Assembly: GCF_037976325.1 (NCBI RefSeq)
Contig: NZ_CP150265.1
Span: 7,495,926-7,559,925, forward strand
Reading direction: 5' to 3'
From: Paenibacillus sp. FSL K6-3182
Lineage (GTDB): Bacteria > Bacillota > Bacilli > Paenibacillales > Paenibacillaceae
DNA length: 64,000 bases
Shown here piece after piece: positions 9,794 to 19,395 of this stretch; the first letter of the stretch is position 1, and each line of letters starts with the position of its first letter. A program made the position numbers and the translations under genes. A model generated the notes under the pieces. That model was not told the DNA's origin. It searched no databases and saw nothing but the letters and a program-made list of their open reading frames with translations.

Positions 9794-11215
9794 ATGAACA
9801 AACGGGTTCAAGAGGCAAGGGGAATGAAGAGAGGGCCGATGTTAGCCGCGTTACTCATAGGTGCATTTGTTGCGTTTCTTAGCGAAAATTTACTTGTTAA
9901 TGCATTTCCTGGATTAATACAGGAATTCAACGTTGCTGCTTCGACCATTCAATGGTTATCTACGGCTTACATGCTCGCGATCGGCGTACTGGTGCCGGTG
10001 ACCGCATTGCTGCAGCAATGGTTCACGACTCGCCAGATGTTTATGTCTGCGATGGCCTTATTTTTAGCCGGTACCTGCTTGTGTGCAGTATCCCCTGGAT
10101 TCGAAATCTTGCTGATGGGCAGGGTTGTTCAGGCTTGCGGGACAGGATTATTGATACCGTTGATGATGAATACGATTCTCGCCCTTTATCCTCTAGAGCG
10201 CCGGGGTGCGGCCATGGGACTCATGGGGCTGGTCATTATGGTCGCCCCTGTCATCGGGCCAGCTTTGTCAGGTCTGGTCATCGATACCTTACACTGGCGA
10301 TGGCTATTCTATATGGTGATTCCTGTCGCATTGTTTTCGATTATTTATGCGTTCATGTACTTAAAGAATGTGACAGAACTAACCAAGCCAAGAGTCGATC
10401 TTTTATCCATTGCGATGTCAACCATCGGTTTCGGTAGCGTCATCTACGGCGTCAGCCGGGTAAATGTCTGGACTGAGCCTGAGGGTTACATTTTGATTGC
10501 CATAGGCAGCCTCTTCTTGCTCTTGCTTGTATGGCGGCAGTTCAAGATCAAAGAGCCTTTGATTGATCTTTCCGTATTCCGGCATCCCACTTTTTCTTTG
10601 GTTGCGGCATTGGTAATCATCCTGATGATGGTTCTATTCGCCACCACGACATTGCTGCCGATCTATATGCAGGATGTGATGCAGTTGACAGCATTCGCGA
10701 CAGGTTTACTTCTGATGCCAGGCTGCATTTTAAACGCAATGATGATGCCTGTGACGGGAAAATTATTCGATAAATTCGGGCCGAGATTCGTCATAATGCC
10801 CGGACTGGTCATGATCGCCCTATCGCTGTGGCTGTTTGCCGGTATCGATAGCGATACAACCCGAGTCTCCGTTCTGTTCAATCATGTCCTCTTATTCTTA
10901 GGCATATCGTTTGTCGTCATGCCGGCTCAGACAACGGGATTGAATCAACTTCCGCGTCATCTAGTAGCCCATGGCACAGCCATATACAATACGCTCCAAC
11001 AGATTGCCGGGGGAATGGGCATCGCTTTGTTCGTTGGCGTCATGTCATCCGGAGCCAATCGTTATCTTCATCATTCGCTCGATCCCACTTCAATGCATGA
11101 GAAATCACAGAGTATCCTTACCGGTCTACAAACGGTTTTTTGGATTGAATTTATTCTTTCCATACTTGTTTTGGTGCTGGGTTGGTTTATAAAAAAGCCG
11201 ATTACCAACCTTTAA
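9794..11215 (+). CDS. DHA2 family (EmrB/QacA-type) MFS drug exporter
   Basis: 473 residues with about 14 hydrophobic segments, the DHA2 number. It shows the usual motifs: WLSTAYMLAIGVLVPVTALL near 55, LMGRVVQACGTGLLIPLMMN near 107 (motif B-like), GLVIMVAPVIGPALSGLVID near 145 (motif C, antiporter), and NQLPRHLVAHGTAIYNTLQQ near 382. Proton-driven export of toxic organic compounds is the family role; the substrate cannot be told. The ribosome site CTGGAGG lies eight bases before ATG. Terminator at 11266-11288. Confidence 0.9.
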   Translation: MNKRVQEARGMKRGPMLAALLIGAFVAFLSENLLVNAFPGLIQEFNVAASTIQWLSTAYMLAIGVLVPVTALLQQWFTTRQMFMSAMALFLAGTCLCAVSPGFEILLMGRVVQACGTGLLIPLMMNTILALYPLERRGAAMGLMGLVIMVAPVIGPALSGLVIDTLHWRWLFYMVIPVALFSIIYAFMYLKNVTELTKPRVDLLSIAMSTIGFGSVIYGVSRVNVWTEPEGYILIAIGSLFLLLLVWRQFKIKEPLIDLSVFRHPTFSLVAALVIILMMVLFATTTLLPIYMQDVMQLTAFATGLLLMPGCILNAMMMPVTGKLFDKFGPRFVIMPGLVMIALSLWLFAGIDSDTTRVSVLFNHVLLFLGISFVVMPAQTTGLNQLPRHLVAHGTAIYNTLQQIAGGMGIALFVGVMSSGANRYLHHSLDPTSMHEKSQSILTGLQTVFWIEFILSILVLVLGWFIKKPITNL

Positions 11216-11265
11216 ATACCCGATTCAATGTACATCATTATCTAGCCAACGTAACATGCACAGAA

Positions 11266-11292
11266 GGCCACCGAAGTAATCGGTGGCCTGTT
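11266..11292 (+). terminator. Terminator after the MFS gene
   Basis: A 9-bp perfect stem GGCCACCGA / TCGGTGGCC (11266-11274, 11280-11288) with a 5-base loop and a short, T-poor tail (TGTTGT). It lies 50 bases past the stop. The imperfect tail lowers confidence. Confidence 0.55.
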
Positions 11293-11344
11293 GTCGATGA
11301 TTCAACTATCGTTCCTCGTTAGAATTCCTGTGGAACGTAAAATT

Positions 11345-11436
11345 TGGAGTTTGAATAAAAAAGAGCGCCTCTGTACGATGTGAGTACGAAACGGGTCTAC
11401 AGCCCTTAAAATCCCACATCAGGAGGTCACTCTACT
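11345..11436 (+). ncRNA. Structured leader of an IS110-family remnant (possible bridge-RNA region)
   Basis: The bases before the transposase stump can form a hairpin closed by GATGTG (11377-11382) and CACATC (11415-11420), with GTAC repeats at 11373 and 11385. In IS110-group elements the noncoding left end upstream of the transposase encodes the bridge RNA. That role here is inference from position; the guide loops cannot be assigned without the intact element. Confidence 0.3.
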
Positions 11437-11622
11437 ATGAAGTTTAAAGCTCAAGATAAGCAAAATCAACTCATTGAAAACATGACCGTTAATCACCTTG
11501 TTGTCGGTGTAGATACCGCTCAAGAAAACCACGTTGCTAGAGCTGTTAATTTTCGCGGAATTACTTTAGATAATCCATTGAAATTTTTCCTGACTCCCAA
11601 AAACCGGTGCCCTTATTTATGA
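11437..11622 (+). pseudogene. IS110-family transposase, N-terminal fragment
   Basis: 61 codons starting at ATG 11437 with an AGGAGGTC site. Residues 20-48 (HLVVGVDTAQENHVARAVNF) match the N-terminal DEDD-domain start of IS110-type recombinases, with the first catalytic Asp in GVD. After about residue 50 (NPLKF) the frame leaves the family and ends at 11622, inside the 3' end of rlmH. More than 300 codons are missing, so this is a deletion remnant. It probably records insertion between the exporter and rlmH followed by loss of the body. Confidence 0.75.
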
Positions 11623-12092
11623 TACGGTTCCCCCCGATTTATCTTCACTCCGCGATAAATCTGCTCAATCAGCACCAGACGCATCAGCTGGTGCGGCAAG
11701 GTCATGCGCCCAAAGCTCAGCTTCTGCTGGGCGCGCTTCATCACAGCGGGAGACAATCCCGTACTCCCGCCAATAACAAAAGCCACGTGGCTGCGCCCAT
11801 ACGTGGCTAATTTATCGAGCTGGCCCGCGAGATCCTCGCTTGACCAGAGCTCGCCATCCAGCGCGAGCGCGACAACATGCGCATCAGGCTTCAGCTGCGC
11901 TAGAAGCCTCTCGCCCTCTCGCTCGCGCACAATCGCTTCCTCCGCCGCACTCATCGTCTCCGGCGCCTTCTCATCGGGCACTTCCGTGAGCGTGAGCTTC
12001 ACGTAAGGCCCTAACCGCTTGGCATATTCCGCTATGCCAAGCACTAAGTACTTTTCCTTCAGCTTACCAACAGCAGCTATCTGTATATGCAA
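11613..12092 (-). CDS. rlmH: 23S rRNA (pseudouridine-1915-N3) methyltransferase
   Basis: 159 residues, the exact usual length. It is a SPOUT-fold enzyme methylating pseudouridine 1915 in helix 69 of 23S rRNA with S-adenosylmethionine. The knot region shows [20 protein letters not shown] near 100-120, and [20 protein letters not shown] near 132-151, both diagnostic. The C-terminal PYHK is standard. Its 3' end abuts the IS110 stump but the gene is intact. Position near htrA and the wal genes is conserved in Bacillales. Confidence 0.96.
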   Translation of the reverse strand: MHIQIAAVGKLKEKYLVLGIAEYAKRLGPYVKLTLTEVPDEKAPETMSAAEEAIVREREGERLLAQLKPDAHVVALALDGELWSSEDLAGQLDKLATYGRSHVAFVIGGSTGLSPAVMKRAQQKLSFGRMTLPHQLMRLVLIEQIYRGVKINRGEPYHK

Positions 12093-12293
12093 TCCTTACA
12101 CTTCCCTTTATCATCTCGGATCTATTATTTCAGTCCGCAGCGCTTTCGTCCTTTAAATCCTCTATATCTCGGATATTCCCTTCAGTCCGATATGCTCTCC
12201 GAACAAGAGAGCCTTTATTCCTCAATATTCGAGTCTTTCTTCATACCTTCACGTTATACGGACATAACCCTATAGATCCTGCTCTGCGGTCAG

Positions 12294-12461
12294 TTAAACC
12301 ACCAAAAAAGTAGCTGGTTCTTCACAAAAATCACATTTGCGCGGTGGATCCCAATCTGCAAACTGTGTTTCCTTCAGATCTACTACGTCTGGTGCATCCT
12401 CATACTCATCTACAAAACGGTCCAATGCTTTCTCAATATGCTCTTTACATACACAATACAT
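12294..12461 (-). CDS. CxxH/CxxC small protein (YyzF-like)
   Basis: 55 residues starting at MYCVCKEHIEKALDRF, with ATAGGAAG upstream. The frame is open for 81 more codons but that part looks non-coding and overlaps the htrA terminator. The N-terminal CxxH-type and the C-terminal CDFCEEP pairs suggest a small zinc-binding protein. Homologues sit next to htrA/walJ in Bacillus, where one is called YyzF. Molecular role unknown. Confidence 0.75.
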   Translation of the reverse strand: MYCVCKEHIEKALDRFVDEYEDAPDVVDLKETQFADWDPPRKCDFCEEPATFLVV

Positions 12462-12606
12462 CGTCTGCACGCTTCCTATCCCTAGTTGATGGTCGTCCTT
12501 ATTGTCTATACACAGCATATCAGAAAACGCCTCTCCATGTGAAGACGACAATTTTCGTATTATCTCCGCACGATCCCTTTCCCAGTATGCTCCCCACATC
12601 CACGCA

Positions 12607-12653
12607 CAAAAAAAACCGCAGCACACAAATGGGCTACCATTTGCATACCGCGG
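12607..12653 (-). terminator. Terminator after htrA
   Basis: A long imperfect stem (12616-12653) with arms CCGCGGTATGCAAATGG and CCATTTGTGTGCTGCGG, a 4-base loop and eight T residues on the minus strand. It lies about 80 bases past the htrA stop and would end the wal-htrA transcript. Confidence 0.88.
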
Positions 12654-12732
12654 CTCCTTCGAGCTATTCCTAAAATTCCAGCTCAATAAGCTTGAACTAA
12701 CCAAGCTTTATCCAGCGCTTATGCACTCGAAC

Positions 12733-14112
12733 TTATTCCTCATCTGTCTTCTCAGCCAGCTTAAACTTCGTAACCTTCAGCTTCCCATCACGGTAAAAGC
12801 TAATCTCAATCTCGTCACCAATCTTCTTCTGTTGGTACAAATATTTGCGAAGGTCCATCGTACTGCTGATCGGATGACGATCCAGCTTAACAATCACGTC
12901 ATTGAACAGCAAACCTGCATCCTTAGCAGGGCCAACCGCTTCAAGCACGATTACACCATCGTAAACCTCATCTGGCAGCGTAAGCTTCTGTCCGCCCTCA
13001 AGAATCTGATCATCACCTGGGTTAGCCTCTTCTTCGTCATGAGGAACATCGCCCTCCGGCAAAATTCCGCCTTCGCCAGGATTGCTGTATGCATCCTCAA
13101 AGTCCTGCTGCTCCCAATACTGCTCCAAGTCCATCGTGTATACGCCAAGATACGGACGCGGCACATGGCCCAGCTTGATCAAGCTTTCAACAATCGGCAT
13201 AGCTAGATTGATTGGGATAGCAAAGCCAATGCCCTCTACGCCAAGATCAGCTATTTTCATACTGTTGATGCCAACTACACGTCCATTCAAATCGATCAGC
13301 GGTCCGCCGCTGTTTCCTTGGTTTATGGATGCATCAATTTGAATAACCTCTTGTTCCCAGTCGTACACTCCATCTTGATTAAGTGATACTGGTACAATTT
13401 GTCTTGTCTTGCTCACGCTGCCCGTGGTCACAGACTCTCCGAGTCCGAGCGGGTTGCCGATCGCAATAATATATTCAGCAGGGCGAAGCGCAGACGAATC
13501 GCCAATTTCTGCAACGACTTCAATTCCTTTTGCGTCAATTTCCAGCACTGCAAGATCCGTAATTTGATCTTTACCGACAATACGTGCCTCACGCGCTTCT
13601 CCATTCATCAGTACAACCTTTACCGCTTGTGCCTGATCAATGACGTGGTAATTCGTAATAATAATCGCTTTGCCATCCTTCTTGCTAATGATGACACCTG
13701 AGCCAACACCCGCTTCACGAAGTGTACCTTTGCCTTCTTCTTTTTCCGGCTGCGATTTGTCTTTTCCAATTCCAAGAGAGAACATTTGCTGATTAATGAC
13801 GCTTACGACGGCCGGTCTTACTTTCGCTGAAGCCTGTATAGGACGCTCAAGCGGATCAATCACTTGTATACCACCCGTTACCGGTGCACCGCCGCCGCCG
13901 CTGGTCGTACCACTGCCTCCGCCGCCAAACACAGCACCGAACAACAACGTTGCAGCTACCGCGCTCGTGATAGAAGATACAAATGCAATACGAACGTTGG
14001 ACCACTTGCGTCCACCGCTCTTATATCGAAATGCAAAGTCTCCTTTCTTACTCTCGCGAGCAGCACGCTTGGATACTTTGGTTGAATAAAAATCGTCGTC
14101 GAATAAGCTCAT
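12733..14112 (-). CDS. htrA: HtrA-like membrane-anchored serine protease (S1C, PDZ)
   Basis: 459 residues from ATG at 14112, chosen because AGAGGGGCG lies before it; an in-frame TTG at 14130 is less likely. A cytoplasmic N-terminus is followed by one membrane segment (about 45-65) and a glycine-rich linker. The trypsin-like domain carries the triad His in IITNYHVIDQ, Asp in DLAVLEID and Ser in QGNSGGPL. A PDZ domain with an acidic insertion follows (about 345-455). Extracytoplasmic quality control is the family role. It stands downstream of walJ on the same strand, as in Bacillus (htrC/yycK). A 351-base gap with a divergent gene separates it from walJ. Confidence 0.93.
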   Translation of the reverse strand: MSLFDDDFYSTKVSKRAARESKKGDFAFRYKSGGRKWSNVRIAFVSSITSAVAATLLFGAVFGGGGSGTTSGGGGAPVTGGIQVIDPLERPIQASAKVRPAVVSVINQQMFSLGIGKDKSQPEKEEGKGTLREAGVGSGVIISKKDGKAIIITNYHVIDQAQAVKVVLMNGEAREARIVGKDQITDLAVLEIDAKGIEVVAEIGDSSALRPAEYIIAIGNPLGLGESVTTGSVSKTRQIVPVSLNQDGVYDWEQEVIQIDASINQGNSGGPLIDLNGRVVGINSMKIADLGVEGIGFAIPINLAMPIVESLIKLGHVPRPYLGVYTMDLEQYWEQQDFEDAYSNPGEGGILPEGDVPHDEEEANPGDDQILEGGQKLTLPDEVYDGVIVLEAVGPAKDAGLLFNDVIVKLDRHPISSTMDLRKYLYQQKKIGDEIEISFYRDGKLKVTKFKLAEKTDEE

Positions 14113-14272
14113 TACTATCGCCCCTCTCAAAGTCCCCTACATCAAGACTATTTTTTTGAATCTAGGAATGTTTTCGGAAGAAATGACTAAAATAATAATA
14201 GAATCATGCGATGCTTATCCGAAGTTTTTTGTTGCGCTTCAAAATTCGTTCCACTAAAGGAGAAATGCTTAT

Positions 14273-14494
14273 ATGAAAGCCAAAACGCCAGTCGCTTGGG
14301 AACATGTTCAGCTTGCTGCAAAGCTAGCAGATTTAAAGGATGATCACTACCGTACCGTTCTCACCTTAAGTGCGATGCTAGAATTGTTTATAGATAAGGG
14401 CATACTTACTAGAGAAGAGCTAAGTGCTAAAGCGGATGTGCTTGATGCACAGCTGGAATCCCTTATTTCTGCTTCACTACATCCCATGACGTAG
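14273..14494 (+). CDS. Small soluble protein of unknown function
   Basis: 73 residues with a good AAAGGAGAAA site before ATG 14273. Composition is helical and charged (LELFIDKGILTREELSAKAD near 40-60). It vaguely resembles the short helical segment found in nitrile-hydratase-like accessory proteins, but I do not assign it. It is divergent from htrA and its last 32 bases overlap the 3' end of walJ on the other strand. Confidence 0.6.
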   Translation: MKAKTPVAWEHVQLAAKLADLKDDHYRTVLTLSAMLELFIDKGILTREELSAKADVLDAQLESLISASLHPMT

Positions 14495-15269
14495 GTCGGT
14501 CGTGATAGGTTGCGCGTAGAGGATGTTCTTCTTTCTTATAAAATATTCCATGGTCCTCTAATATAGTATTCACGGTCAGCATTGCCAAATCCATTAAATT
14601 ATGGTCAAGGCTCAAATGAGCCAAATAAACGCGTTTTGTTCGATCTGTCATGAGCTCTAGCAGCGCTTCGCCTGCAGCCACATTGGATAAATGGCCAACA
14701 TCGCTCAATATCCGGCGCTTCGTATTCCACGGATAACGCCCCATACGAAGCATTTCCGTATCATGATTGGCCTCAAGCACGAGCACATCGGAATCAATAA
14801 TTTGACGTTTGACCTTTTCACTTACATAACCTAGGTCAGTAGCTAGACTCAGCTTCTCGCCATTCTCTACAAAGCAATAACCTACAGGCTCTGCCGCATC
14901 ATGCGAGATCGGGTACGATTGAATGGCCATTGAACCGAGGTTGACCTCTTCACCTGTTTCCATAAACACTCGCTTCTCTGGAGCAATCGTGCCAACATGC
15001 CTCTCCATTGCAGCCCACGTTGCCTCATTTGCATAAATGGGCAAATCATATTTCCTTGCAAAAGCACCCAATCCCTTAATATGATCGGAATGCTCATGTG
15101 TGACGAACAGCCCGTCCAATTGATGACCCATTACTCCGCGCTCGCGCATAAGTTCATCCAGCTTCTTCGCGCTCATACCGGCATCTACAATGACCATCTT
15201 GTCATTCCCCTGAACAATGGTTGCATTGCCGGTCGAGCCGCTTCCTAGTACTGTAAATCGAAGTCCCAT
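14463..15269 (-). CDS. walJ: MBL-fold metallohydrolase WalJ (YycJ)
   Basis: 268 residues of metallo-beta-lactamase fold with the metal motif VTHEHSDHIKGLG near 56, a later His in YPISHDA near 120, and LAHLSLDHN near 217. WalJ is a probable 5'-3' exonuclease or nuclease linked to coordination of division and DNA repair in Bacillales. It follows walI by 33 bases and closes the walRKHIJ block. Confidence 0.94.
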   Translation of the reverse strand: MGLRFTVLGSGSTGNATIVQGNDKMVIVDAGMSAKKLDELMRERGVMGHQLDGLFVTHEHSDHIKGLGAFARKYDLPIYANEATWAAMERHVGTIAPEKRVFMETGEEVNLGSMAIQSYPISHDAAEPVGYCFVENGEKLSLATDLGYVSEKVKRQIIDSDVLVLEANHDTEMLRMGRYPWNTKRRILSDVGHLSNVAAGEALLELMTDRTKRVYLAHLSLDHNLMDLAMLTVNTILEDHGIFYKKEEHPLRATYHDRPTSWDVVKQK

Positions 15270-15302
15270 AATTGCTTTTTCCTGTCCCTTCTCCTGCTCC
15301 CG

Positions 15303-16058
15303 TTAACGTAAACCGTTCGCTGCCGCTTCCCCTTGCTCATCATCCGTTGCAACCTCGCCGCTGATGGCATGCACGTAAAACAGATGGCCGTCCTCCAGCA
15401 TAACACGCCATGACGGCACCGATACTTGACGCTCCGAATCAAAGATTTGTCCTTTATAGCCAAGCTGGATATCGGTAATGACCGCACCATCGGGTAAATA
15501 AGTTTCAATCAAGCTCGCTACCACCTTGGCAGCTGGCAGCACCTGCTTGGCTTCACCTGATCCGAGCAGCTCTACGCGATCCTGCAAAAAAGAAGTAATC
15601 TTCTGATCTTTAATATAAAGCTTCAGCTTCACATCAAACATCGGACGTCCTTCTACTACTCGATAAAAAACAGACTCGCCTACGCTGCTGTTCAGCAAAT
15701 CAAATGCATATTGATCAAGCTCAGGAATACGATCTCCCAGCGTCTTTATTAATTCTTTTTTGGAATAGATGATCGTACTATCCACCGGTTCTTTCAATAT
15801 GACTGGTTCCGCATTTTTGCGGCTGTCAGAGTGGAGCAAATAAGTTAAGTCCTTGAGCTCAGGTGTTTCCAGCGATAGATTGGCTTCTAACGAAATTCGC
15901 TTCTGCTGCATGAGCAGTAACTTATCCTGCGGCAGCTCCGCCGTATTTACATTAATGTTCAACTGTTCCCTGATATCCAGCCATAGCTGATAACCAAGTA
16001 ATACATTGAGCAGCAAAAACGAAATAATAAGCACGTTTTTCGCTCGTCCCCAATCCAA
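15303..16058 (-). CDS. walI: WalI, membrane regulator of WalK
   Basis: 251 residues with one N-terminal membrane helix (NVLIISFLLLNVLLGYQLWL, about 8-27) and an extracytoplasmic YycH/YycI-type domain. In B. subtilis WalH and WalI bind WalK at the membrane and hold its kinase activity down. The start MDWGRAKN is typical. It is 32 bases after walH. Confidence 0.92.
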   Translation of the reverse strand: MDWGRAKNVLIISFLLLNVLLGYQLWLDIREQLNINVNTAELPQDKLLLMQQKRISLEANLSLETPELKDLTYLLHSDSRKNAEPVILKEPVDSTIIYSKKELIKTLGDRIPELDQYAFDLLNSSVGESVFYRVVEGRPMFDVKLKLYIKDQKITSFLQDRVELLGSGEAKQVLPAAKVVASLIETYLPDGAVITDIQLGYKGQIFDSERQVSVPSWRVMLEDGHLFYVHAISGEVATDDEQGEAAANGLR

Positions 16059-16090
16059 TCGCCTTCACCTCCTGCTTTTGTATCCTATTT

Positions 16091-17548
16091 CTATGGTCCA
16101 TTAAGCGAACGAATCTGGCTCGCACCCACTGATAAGCTTACAGCTCCTGCAGCATTAGCTGCTGTTGCTGTCGTATCATTTGGCTTCTCTGAATTGCCAT
16201 CAGCCTCACCTTGCACAGCGTCCTCATCCTTCTGCTCAGGCGGTGTAAATCCGCTTCGATAAGCCTCTACCAATATTTCTTCCGTACCGTCTTTCAAGCG
16301 AACAGCCCATACCGGTATGAACCGAAGTCTGTTCTCATCGATCTGAGCTGCTTGCAGCGCTGGGAACAAAGCTGTCACTTCGCTGCGTCTATCGTAATTA
16401 CTGAGCGTTTTCTCCAGCTCTTCCCCGCCTGACAACCAGCGAACATTCCTCGATTCCGACTGCGCTCCAAGCGTAATAAGTGTTCTCGAATATTCGGTTA
16501 CGACACCTTGCTGAAGCCTTAATCTCATGTACCCATAGCGGAACGGCTTCGTATCCATAACAGGATACTGCTCGACATATTGCTTAAATCTAATATCCTT
16601 GCCTTCGCTGCCCGGCATAGCATTCACAAAACGATGTGTGCCGTCCCATCCGCCATGCTGATTGACAAAATCTACTGAGGCATACACATTGTCGCTAAGC
16701 AAGTTTTCCGTAATTTGCGGAGCGCTTGGATCTGTATAGCTGATCCACTTGCCGTTCTGTTCTACCTGCAATCCCCGCTTGCCGTCTGTATAAATTTGCG
16801 AACCGCCTCGGTCTTCAATTGCTCTTGTTGTGCTTTGATCGAAGAATAAGCTTCGTTTCATCAAATCTGGCGAATACGTCTCGTAAGGAAATACGATTTC
16901 CGTTGACTGAATTGGCGCAACCGGAATATAGAGGCCGTCTGCTGTCATGGTGTACTTAGGCTGGAACTGCCCGAACCCCACATAGTCCTGCACATCGCGT
17001 ACCGTTAGATCCGCACGAACGGACTCATAAACCATCTCGCCATCAGCGCTAAAAAAGAACGTTCGAATTTCCTCGGTGCCCGACGTCTTGAAAATCCAGA
17101 TGCGGTCAATCGTTTCGTTCAAGAACAGCAAATCGCCTTCCAGCTTAAGCAGCTTCTGCAGCAGCTCTACTGGAATGCCGTTATCAAAGCGAAGCTCGAT
17201 ACCGATATCGTTTTTGCGAATTTCTTCCCAGTTGAGCACATCCGAAGGGCTTCGCTGGAACCCTTTAAATTCTCTACCCTGAATGCGCTGGTTAAGAATC
17301 ATCTCGTAGAACTGTGTTCCCGGATAGATGATGGTATGCTTATTACCGCCCAAGTGGATAACTAACGCTTCTGGAAAAATAACACTCTCTACGCTTGTCG
17401 GTTTTCCTATTGGCTCCGAATTCACATAATCCTGATCGCTTCTTACCGTAGCGCCAAGACCAGGCATGCTGTAAGCAAGCAAATAGCTTTGAAGGAGACT
17501 AAGCACAACTAGCAGGATAAGCGTTGTTGTCTTTATTTTTTCTTTCAT
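16091..17548 (-). CDS. walH: WalH, membrane regulator of WalK
   Basis: 485 residues, one N-terminal membrane segment (TTTLILLVVLSLLQSYLLAY, about 8-27) and a large extracytoplasmic YycH domain. The last 50 residues are a low-complexity tail rich in Ala, Thr and Ser (TATAANAAGAVSLSVGAS), longer than in Bacillus. The ATG overlaps the walK stop by four bases, so translation is probably coupled. Partner of WalI in restraining WalK. Confidence 0.92.
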   Translation of the reverse strand: MKEKIKTTTLILLVVLSLLQSYLLAYSMPGLGATVRSDQDYVNSEPIGKPTSVESVIFPEALVIHLGGNKHTIIYPGTQFYEMILNQRIQGREFKGFQRSPSDVLNWEEIRKNDIGIELRFDNGIPVELLQKLLKLEGDLLFLNETIDRIWIFKTSGTEEIRTFFFSADGEMVYESVRADLTVRDVQDYVGFGQFQPKYTMTADGLYIPVAPIQSTEIVFPYETYSPDLMKRSLFFDQSTTRAIEDRGGSQIYTDGKRGLQVEQNGKWISYTDPSAPQITENLLSDNVYASVDFVNQHGGWDGTHRFVNAMPGSEGKDIRFKQYVEQYPVMDTKPFRYGYMRLRLQQGVVTEYSRTLITLGAQSESRNVRWLSGGEELEKTLSNYDRRSEVTALFPALQAAQIDENRLRFIPVWAVRLKDGTEEILVEAYRSGFTPPEQKDEDAVQGEADGNSEKPNDTTATAANAAGAVSLSVGASQIRSLNGP

Positions 17549-19395
17549 GCCAGCTCGCCCCCTTCCTGTAGAAGTGGTAGAGTGAATGTAACCGTAGTTC
17601 CTTCATTTAGCTCGGAATCAAGTGAAATCGTACCGCTATGTGCCTTCACAATTTCCCGGGCAATCGAAAGCCCAAGGCCGGTTCCGCCCATGTTGCGTGA
17701 ACGTGCTTTATCTACACGATAGAAGCGGTCAAAAATACGATTCAAATCCTTTTTCGGAATTCCAATGCCAGTATCCTTCACACTAATTGAAAGTGATGCC
17801 GAATCGGCCGGCTTCTTCGCCGTTAATTCAATCGTTCCACCGTCCAGCGTATATTTGATTGCATTGGAGAATAAATTATCAAGCACCTGATCGATCTGAT
17901 CGCGATCCAGCCAAGCGGACTCCAGCCCTTGATCAACGCTCACTGCGGCTTTAATCGACTTCTGCCTAAGCTGAAATGAGAAACGATCAGCCACTTCATC
18001 AAGCATGTCATGAACATTTGTCTGTCTGCGGCGCAGCGGCGCTTGGTTTGAATCGAGCCGCGACAAATGCAGCAGATCAGTAACAAGCCGAATCATCCGC
18101 TCCGTTTCATTGCGAATAACGCCAACAAACCGCTCGGATAACTCCCGTTCATCCAGCGCACCGTCATTAAGTGCTTCTGCATAACTCTTAATTGTAGTAA
18201 GCGGTGTACGCAGCTCATGCGATACATTCGCGACGAACTGACGCCGCGATTGCTCAAGCTTCTCTTGCTCTGTCACATCCTGCAAGACAGCAATCGTTCC
18301 GGTAATGCCCTTATCCCGACGATGAATAGGCGTAAAGGTTACTTTTAGCAGCCCTTCATCATTATCGTTCATCTCCTGCCCATCCTCATCACGTTCAATA
18401 AGCAGTGTCTGACCGCGCCCTTGCTGCAGCTCTTCGAGCCGCTCCTCGGATAGATCGAACAGCTCGGACAACTCAAGTCCTTCACAGGAGCGTACGTCGA
18501 GCAGTTCTAATGCTCTCCTGTTCCATACGATGACCTTGCCGTTCTCATCCGCTGCAACAACGCCATCGCTCATGTTGGAGAGAACGGAATTCAGCTTCTC
18601 ATTTTCCTCTTCATTAACCGATAGGGCTTCTTTAAGCCGAATCGTCATATCGTTGAAGGCAACGCTCAAGCTGCCAATCTCATCATCGCCAAGCACAGGC
18701 ACCTGCAGATCGAATTTCCCTTGTGAAATCGCCTCTGCTTGCCTCGTCAGACCTTGAATCGGGCTCGTAATGGTATGAGCAAGCAATATGCCAAGCACAC
18801 CCGTGAGACCAAGCGCAATAAGCGTCCCTGAGAAAAAGATCTGATTGACCCTGTTGACGGTCTCATACAGCTCATTCATAGACGCAACGACATATACAAC
18901 CCCAACCACCTTGTTGTCATTAATCGTCACTGGCTGGGCAATCATCTTTTTGCGTGTATTATCATCATCTATAATTTCTTGCTCATTGTCTGTAATGTTC
19001 TGAAGTGCCCGGCTTACAGCAAGCGACTTGTTCTTCTGGCCAATATAGGCTTCGTTGCTTTGAACGGACGTTGCTACCATCTTCCCGTTCGAATCAAGCA
19101 CCTGCACCTCGGCGCCGCTAATGCTGAACAGATTGCGAACGACCAAGCTAAGATCCTCTGTCGTGCTTTCCGCAGAATCACCCTCAGTATCTGGTTTAGC
19201 CGCTAAGCTTGGAGCTGCAAACTTAGATAAAATATCCGCTTGCTCCTTCAAATTTTTCGTGAAGCTGTCAATTAAGGAGTTTTTGACCGTACTTATAAAA
19301 TAAACACCGATCAACTGCATAGCCACCAATATAAGCAGCAAATAGATGATGACCAGCTTTACTTGGATTGTGCGAAAAAAACTTTTGCCCTTCAT
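17545..19395 (-). CDS. walK: WalK sensor histidine kinase
   Basis: 616 residues. Domains: membrane helix 1 (about 13-33), extracytoplasmic sensor to about 183, helix 2 (about 186-206), HAMP (about 207-258), PAS (about 265-375), HisKA with phospho-acceptor His393 in VSHELRTPL, and HATPase with N-box [14 protein letters not shown] and G-boxes DTGIGIP and [10 protein letters not shown]. Essential kinase controlling cell-wall hydrolase genes through WalR. Start ATG overlaps the walR stop. Confidence 0.97.
   Translation of the reverse strand: MKGKSFFRTIQVKLVIIYLLLILVAMQLIGVYFISTVKNSLIDSFTKNLKEQADILSKFAAPSLAAKPDTEGDSAESTTEDLSLVVRNLFSISGAEVQVLDSNGKMVATSVQSNEAYIGQKNKSLAVSRALQNITDNEQEIIDDDNTRKKMIAQPVTINDNKVVGVVYVVASMNELYETVNRVNQIFFSGTLIALGLTGVLGILLAHTITSPIQGLTRQAEAISQGKFDLQVPVLGDDEIGSLSVAFNDMTIRLKEALSVNEEENEKLNSVLSNMSDGVVAADENGKVIVWNRRALELLDVRSCEGLELSELFDLSEERLEELQQGRGQTLLIERDEDGQEMNDNDEGLLKVTFTPIHRRDKGITGTIAVLQDVTEQEKLEQSRRQFVANVSHELRTPLTTIKSYAEALNDGALDERELSERFVGVIRNETERMIRLVTDLLHLSRLDSNQAPLRRRQTNVHDMLDEVADRFSFQLRQKSIKAAVSVDQGLESAWLDRDQIDQVLDNLFSNAIKYTLDGGTIELTAKKPADSASLSISVKDTGIGIPKKDLNRIFDRFYRVDKARSRNMGGTGLGLSIAREIVKAHSGTISLDSELNEGTTVTFTLPLLQEGGELA

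Noticed and set aside
12462..12704. Long N-terminal extension of the CxxH/CxxC protein
   Set aside because: It would be encoded by the htrA terminator and does not resemble the family; the short start has a ribosome site.
14113..14130. Upstream TTG start for htrA
   Set aside because: The TTG lies upstream of, and its first codons contain, the AGAGGGGCG that serves the ATG at 14112.
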